Below are positions 61,184 through 64,000 of a DNA stretch of 64,000 nucleotides, piece after piece. Position numbers and translations under genes: made by a program. A model generated the notes under the pieces. The model was given only the letters and a program-made list of their open reading frames with translations, was not told the origin of the DNA and made no database searches. The number at the start of each line of letters is the position of its first letter. Within the stretch, counting starts at the first letter, position 1. The stretch is from Sphingomonas sp. (GTDB lineage Bacteria; Pseudomonadota; Alphaproteobacteria; Sphingomonadales; Sphingomonadaceae): contig NZ_JAGIAM010000001.1 in NCBI RefSeq assembly GCF_017744835.1, forward strand, positions 682,001-746,000, given 5' to 3'.

Positions 61184-61219
61184 GGTTCCGTACCAATTTT
61201 ACAGTGCCGTGACGGAACC
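61184..61219. promoter_or_regulatory. Inverted repeat upstream of the second GlsB gene
   Basis: GGTTCCGT (61184-61191) and ACGGAACC (61212-61219) form 8-bp arms 20 bp apart. A smaller palindrome ATTGGT-N5-ACCAAT overlaps the left arm at 61181-61197. The spacer is AT-rich (ACCAATTTTACAG). A regulator-binding site for the GlsB gene is possible. Confidence 0.4.
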
Positions 61220-61253
61220 TTCCGCGGGCTTGACCGTGGCCCGGACATGAAAA

Positions 61254-61285
61254 CGGCCCGCCCCCGGCTTGACGGGAGCGGGCCG
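61254..61285 (-). terminator. Intrinsic terminator downstream of sciP
   Basis: 8-bp stem CGGCCCGC/GCGGGCCG; on the minus strand it is followed by TTTTC. It starts 26 bp after the sciP stop and would end that transcript. Confidence 0.65.
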
Positions 61286-61310
61286 CATCGAGCCCGACGG
61301 GAGAGTCGGC

Positions 61311-61610
61311 TCAGTATTTCTGCTGGCGCTCGTACAGCGAACGATAATGCTGGATCCGCGTGACGCGCAGCCCGGGCATGCCCGACCGATCGATCGCGCG
61401 CTGCCAGCCGGCGAATTCCTCGACCGTCAGGCCGTAGCGCTCGCAGACCTCGTCGACCGAGAGCAGCCCGCCGTTCACCGCGGCCACCACTTCGGCCTTG
61501 CGACGCACCACCCAGCGCGTGGTATCGCGCGGGGGCAGCGTGTCGAGCGTCAGCGGCTCACCGAGCGGACCGATCACCTTCGCGGGACGGATCTTCTGGT
61601 TTTCAATCAT
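61311..61610 (-). CDS. sciP: SciP-like DUF1153 transcriptional regulator (CtrA inhibitory protein)
   Basis: A 99-residue DNA-binding protein. The sequence LPPRDTTRWVVRRKAEVVAAVNGGLLSVDEVCERYGLTVEEFAGWQRAIDRSGMPGLRVTRIQHYR (about 25-90) is nearly the Caulobacter SciP pattern, with the helix-turn-helix at VDEVCERYGLTVEEFAGWQ. SciP binds GANTC-containing promoters and blocks CtrA-driven transcription after division; the same cell-cycle role is likely here. No ctrA or ccrM gene lies in the window. It is a single-gene unit with a terminator at 61254. Confidence 0.9.
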   Translation of the reverse strand: MIENQKIRPAKVIGPLGEPLTLDTLPPRDTTRWVVRRKAEVVAAVNGGLLSVDEVCERYGLTVEEFAGWQRAIDRSGMPGLRVTRIQHYRSLYERQQKY

Positions 61611-61712
61611 CGACTAACCTCAAACCGGGGCCGGGGCCCCTCAACTCCACTGTAGAAACGAATTACCGTCGCCGCTTGAACATCGGCTAAAGTGCCACGG
61701 TAAAAATTCGCT

Positions 61713-61940
61713 TCATTCCTGTTTCCGCCGTGTGATCGCCGCCGCGGCAGGGCCGTGAAACGCCCCGTGCTCCGGCGCGAGCAGTGGATCTTCCGCTGCC
61801 GGCACGTCGAGCCTCGCCTGGGTGCACGCCGTGGGGCTCGCCGCCTGTCGCGCGGCAACGCCCACCAGCAGCACCGCCAGATCGGTCGGCATGGCGGTGA
61901 CCGCCGTGTCCCGATCCAGCCTGGCGAAACTCAAATCCAC
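61713..61940 (-). CDS. Hypothetical small protein
   Basis: A 75-residue ORF from GTG at 61940, preceded by GGGGGGTGGG, ending TRRKQE. The N-terminal half is mildly hydrophobic (AMPTDLAVLLVGVAARQAA); the rest is Ala/Pro/Glu-rich with one cysteine. No family is recognised. It fills part of a 472-bp stretch between sciP and mnmA, which otherwise shows only an AT-richer zone at 61960-62040 with TTAACC. The overlapping frame 61687-62010 is less likely. It may be non-coding. Confidence 0.3.
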   Translation of the reverse strand: MDLSFARLDRDTAVTAMPTDLAVLLVGVAARQAASPTACTQARLDVPAAEDPLLAPEHGAFHGPAAAAITRRKQE

Positions 61941-62082
61941 TCGACCCACCCCCCGACTCGCTTGATCCGACCGAATTAGCGAAACGGAGTGAAGGCCCGG
62001 TAAAGGCCATAAAAACGCACGCTTAACCGAGGTTTTCGAATCCTTGCGGCGCGCAGGCTGGAAGCGCGGCCACGCGCGCCCT

Positions 62083-63204
62083 ATGTGCAGCATCGTGATT
62101 CCCGCAGACTTCCAGCTCCACGAGCCGCTCGCCAAGCGGCGGATCGTCGTCGCCATGTCGGGCGGTGTCGACTCCTCGGTCGTGGCCGCGCTCGCCGCGC
62201 ATTCGGGTACCGAGACGATCGGCGTGACGCTCCAGCTCTACGATCATGGCGAGGCCGTCGGCCGCGCGGGCTCGTGCTGCGCGGGGCGCGACATCCGCGA
62301 CGCGCGCGCGGTGTGCGACAAACTGGGGATCGCGCACTATGTCTTCGACCATGCGTCGAGCTTCCGCGAGCAGGTGATCGACGATTTCGCCGACGAATAT
62401 CTCGCCGGCCGCACGCCGATTCCGTGCGTGAAGTGCAACATGGGCCCCAAGTTCACCGACCTGTTCGCGCTCGCACGCGACCTGGGCGCCGACTGCCTGG
62501 CAACCGGCCATTATGTCCGCCGCGTGATGGGGCCGGCCGGGCCCGAGTTGCACCGCGCCTTCGATCCGGCGCGCGACCAGAGCTATTTCCTGTTCGCGAC
62601 CACCGCCGCCCAGCTCGATTTCCTGCGCTTCCCGCTGGGCGGCATGCCCAAGCCCGCGGTGCGCGAGCTGGCGGCCGAGCTGGGGCTGGGCGTGGCGGCC
62701 AAGCCCGACAGCCAAGACATCTGCTTCGTCCCCGACCGCGACTATGCCAGCCTGGTCAAGAAGCTGCGCCCGGAGGCCGAGACGAGCGGCGACATCGTCG
62801 ACGAGGCCGGACGCAAGCTCGGCGAACACAAGGGGCTGATCCACTTCACCGTCGGCCAGCGCCGGGGGTTGGAGATCGGCGGGGCGGCGGAGCCCTATTA
62901 TGTGCTGCGGCTGGAGCCCGAGACGCGCCGCGTGATCGTGGGTCCCAAGCGCGCGCTGGCGGTACGCGCCGCGCGGATCGAGGGAATCAACTGGCTCGGC
63001 GGCGACTATACGGGCCCGATGACCGCCAAGGTCCGCTCGCTCGCCAAGCCGGTGCCCGCGCGGCTCGAGGACGACCGCGTGGTGTTCGAGACGCCGGAGT
63101 ACGGCGTCGCGCCGGGGCAGGCGGCAGTGCTGTACGCCGGCGACCGCGTGCTCGGCGGCGGCTGGATCGCCGAGACCGAGCGAGCGGAGCTGGCGGAAGC
63201 CTAG
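62083..63204 (+). CDS. mnmA: tRNA-specific 2-thiouridylase MnmA
   Basis: A 373-residue enzyme that makes 2-thiouridine at U34 of Lys, Glu and Gln tRNAs. The PP-loop is AMSGGVDSS (about 25-33). The catalytic cysteines sit in IPCVKCN (first, in the second Cys of that motif) and [11 protein letters not shown] (second). The conserved ARDQSYFLF and [10 protein letters not shown] segments are present. The ATG at 62083 is followed by only ~20 residues before the PP-loop, as usual; no Shine-Dalgarno is clear, so it may be leaderless or use the TTG at 62044. Convergent with phzF, sharing CTAG at the stops. Confidence 0.95.
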   Translation: MCSIVIPADFQLHEPLAKRRIVVAMSGGVDSSVVAALAAHSGTETIGVTLQLYDHGEAVGRAGSCCAGRDIRDARAVCDKLGIAHYVFDHASSFREQVIDDFADEYLAGRTPIPCVKCNMGPKFTDLFALARDLGADCLATGHYVRRVMGPAGPELHRAFDPARDQSYFLFATTAAQLDFLRFPLGGMPKPAVRELAAELGLGVAAKPDSQDICFVPDRDYASLVKKLRPEAETSGDIVDEAGRKLGEHKGLIHFTVGQRRGLEIGGAAEPYYVLRLEPETRRVIVGPKRALAVRAARIEGINWLGGDYTGPMTAKVRSLAKPVPARLEDDRVVFETPEYGVAPGQAAVLYAGDRVLGGGWIAETERAELAEA

Positions 63205-63995
63205 ATCGAGAACTCGCCTTCGATCACCGTCACGCACTTGCCGCCCAGGATGACGCGCCCGCCGTCAAGCTCACAGTCGACATAGCCGCCGCGGCGGCTC
63301 GACTGGTGCGCAGTGAAGCAGGCCCGGCCGAGGCGGCCGGCCCAATAGGGCGTGAGCACCGAATGCGCCGAACCCGTGACCGGATCCTCGTCGATACCTG
63401 CGGCGGGGGCGAAGACGCGGCTCATCACATCGGTATCCTTGCCCGGCGCAGTCACGATGTTGAGCACGTCGCCGACTGCGGCGAGCGCGCGGAAATCGGG
63501 TTCGAGCGCGAGCACCTGCTCGGCGCTTTCGAGCACGACCAGCCCATAGCCGTTCGGGTGCCAGAGCGTCTCGACCGCGCGCCCCAGCCCGAGCCCGGCG
63601 AGCACCTTCGGCATGGGCTTCGGCTCGGGCGCATAGCCGGGGAGCGCCATCAGATAGCCGTCGCCGTGGCGCGCGACTTCGAGCACGCCGGCCTTGCGCG
63701 TGCGGAAGCGGACGAGGTCGCGCGACGGGTCCTGCGCCAGGACATGGTGCCCGCTTGCCAGCGTCGCATGGCCGCACAGCGCGACTTCGACCGCGGGCGT
63801 GAACCAGCGTAGCTCGTAATCGGCTTCGTCGCTCTCGTCCTCGATGATGAAGGCCGTCTCGGCGAGGTTGTTCTCGGCCGCGATCGCTTGGAGCACGGCG
63901 TCGTCGAGCCATTCCTCCAGCGGCATCACCGCAGCCGGATTGCCGGTGAAGGGCCGGTCGGCGAAGGCGTCGATCTGGGCGAAGGGCAGCTTCAT
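63201..63995 (-). CDS. PhzF family phenazine-biosynthesis-like isomerase
   Basis: A 264-residue protein of the DapF/PhzF fold. Motifs are [19 protein letters not shown] (5-23), the general acid/base Glu in NNLAETAF (about 43-50), [20 protein letters not shown] and the [13 protein letters not shown] segment near 200. Most members of this family are isomerases/epimerases of unknown substrate and not involved in phenazine production. The ATG at 63995 is 5 bp from the window edge, so its promoter is not visible. Its TAG overlaps the mnmA stop. Confidence 0.92.
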   Translation of the reverse strand: MKLPFAQIDAFADRPFTGNPAAVMPLEEWLDDAVLQAIAAENNLAETAFIIEDESDEADYELRWFTPAVEVALCGHATLASGHHVLAQDPSRDLVRFRTRKAGVLEVARHGDGYLMALPGYAPEPKPMPKVLAGLGLGRAVETLWHPNGYGLVVLESAEQVLALEPDFRALAAVGDVLNIVTAPGKDTDVMSRVFAPAAGIDEDPVTGSAHSVLTPYWAGRLGRACFTAHQSSRRGGYVDCELDGGRVILGGKCVTVIEGEFSI

Positions 63996-64000
63996 GCGCG

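Noticed and set aside
61212..61239. GGAAC-N16-CGTG, resembling a general-stress EcfG promoter, on the plus strand
   Set aside because: It points toward the 3' end of sciP with no plus-strand gene downstream, and the -10 lacks the final T of CGTT.
61687..62010. 107-codon minus-strand ORF overlapping the small hypothetical gene at 61713-61940
   Set aside because: Gly/Ser/Arg-rich with no start context; the alternative frame has a better leader, though even that one is uncertain.

Overview
The window is a stretch of chromosome from a high-GC alphaproteobacterium, most likely a sphingomonad (Sphingomonas or a close relative). Pointers to this are the SciP (DUF1153) cell-cycle regulator, the CdnL/CarD–FdxA–S4–SUV3-like helicase gene row, the ubiquinol-cytochrome c chaperone next to DUF177, a TetR–TonB receptor–MFS uptake locus, and a large exopolysaccharide (EPS) cluster. 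Taxonomy is inferred from gene content and style only; no rRNA is present.

Region 1 (1-14.6 kb, minus strand) is a Wzx/Wzy-type EPS cluster. From a promoter region near 12.3 kb a tightly coupled operon runs leftward: an outer-membrane beta-barrel, a Wza/GelD-type export protein, an AAA+ ATPase, a GNVR-type chain-length protein, a BY-kinase-like protein that has lost its Walker lysine, a GT26 glycosyltransferase, a flippase, a polymerase/ligase, three GT2 glycosyltransferases, and the start of a secreted GH10-like hydrolase cut by the window edge. Almost every junction is an ATGA-type overlap. A separate gene for the priming glycosyl-1-phosphate transferase (12713-14104) is flanked by two tiny single-membrane-span proteins that resemble each other. 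A 34-bp near-palindrome sits just before the first gene of the operon. A TGC-rich motif inside it recurs nearby and upstream of the priming transferase gene, suggesting common control.

Region 2 (14.7-31.2 kb) is mostly housekeeping: an M20 dipeptidase, PdeM nuclease, two DUF2807 adhesin-like proteins around an Imm11-like protein, CarD/CdnL, FdxA, an S4 RNA-binding protein, a SUV3-like helicase, an M23 peptidase and a HerA-type ATPase. It ends with a TauE/SafE exporter with its TIGR02186 partner and a pair resembling the phage N4 receptor machinery (NfrB-like glycosyltransferase plus a beta-barrel).

Region 3 (31.3-42 kb) holds the alpha-2-macroglobulin/PbpC defence-and-wall pair, an RcnB-like protein, a BamE lipoprotein, a cytochrome bc1 assembly chaperone and DUF177. 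Region 4 (41.8-46.1 kb) is a TetR-controlled TonB receptor plus MFS transporter, with an intrinsic terminator between the two transport genes.

Region 5 (46.1-64 kb) has release factor 3, tRNA-Ser(GGA), a cyclophilin, a complete Mla-type lipid transport operon, a HAD phosphatase, DUF445, an RND efflux pump with its adaptor, two GlsB/YeaQ membrane proteins around a SIMPL protein, SciP, MnmA and a PhzF-like isomerase. Several strong hairpins and inverted repeats mark convergent gene ends. No phage, transposase, CRISPR array or rRNA was seen.
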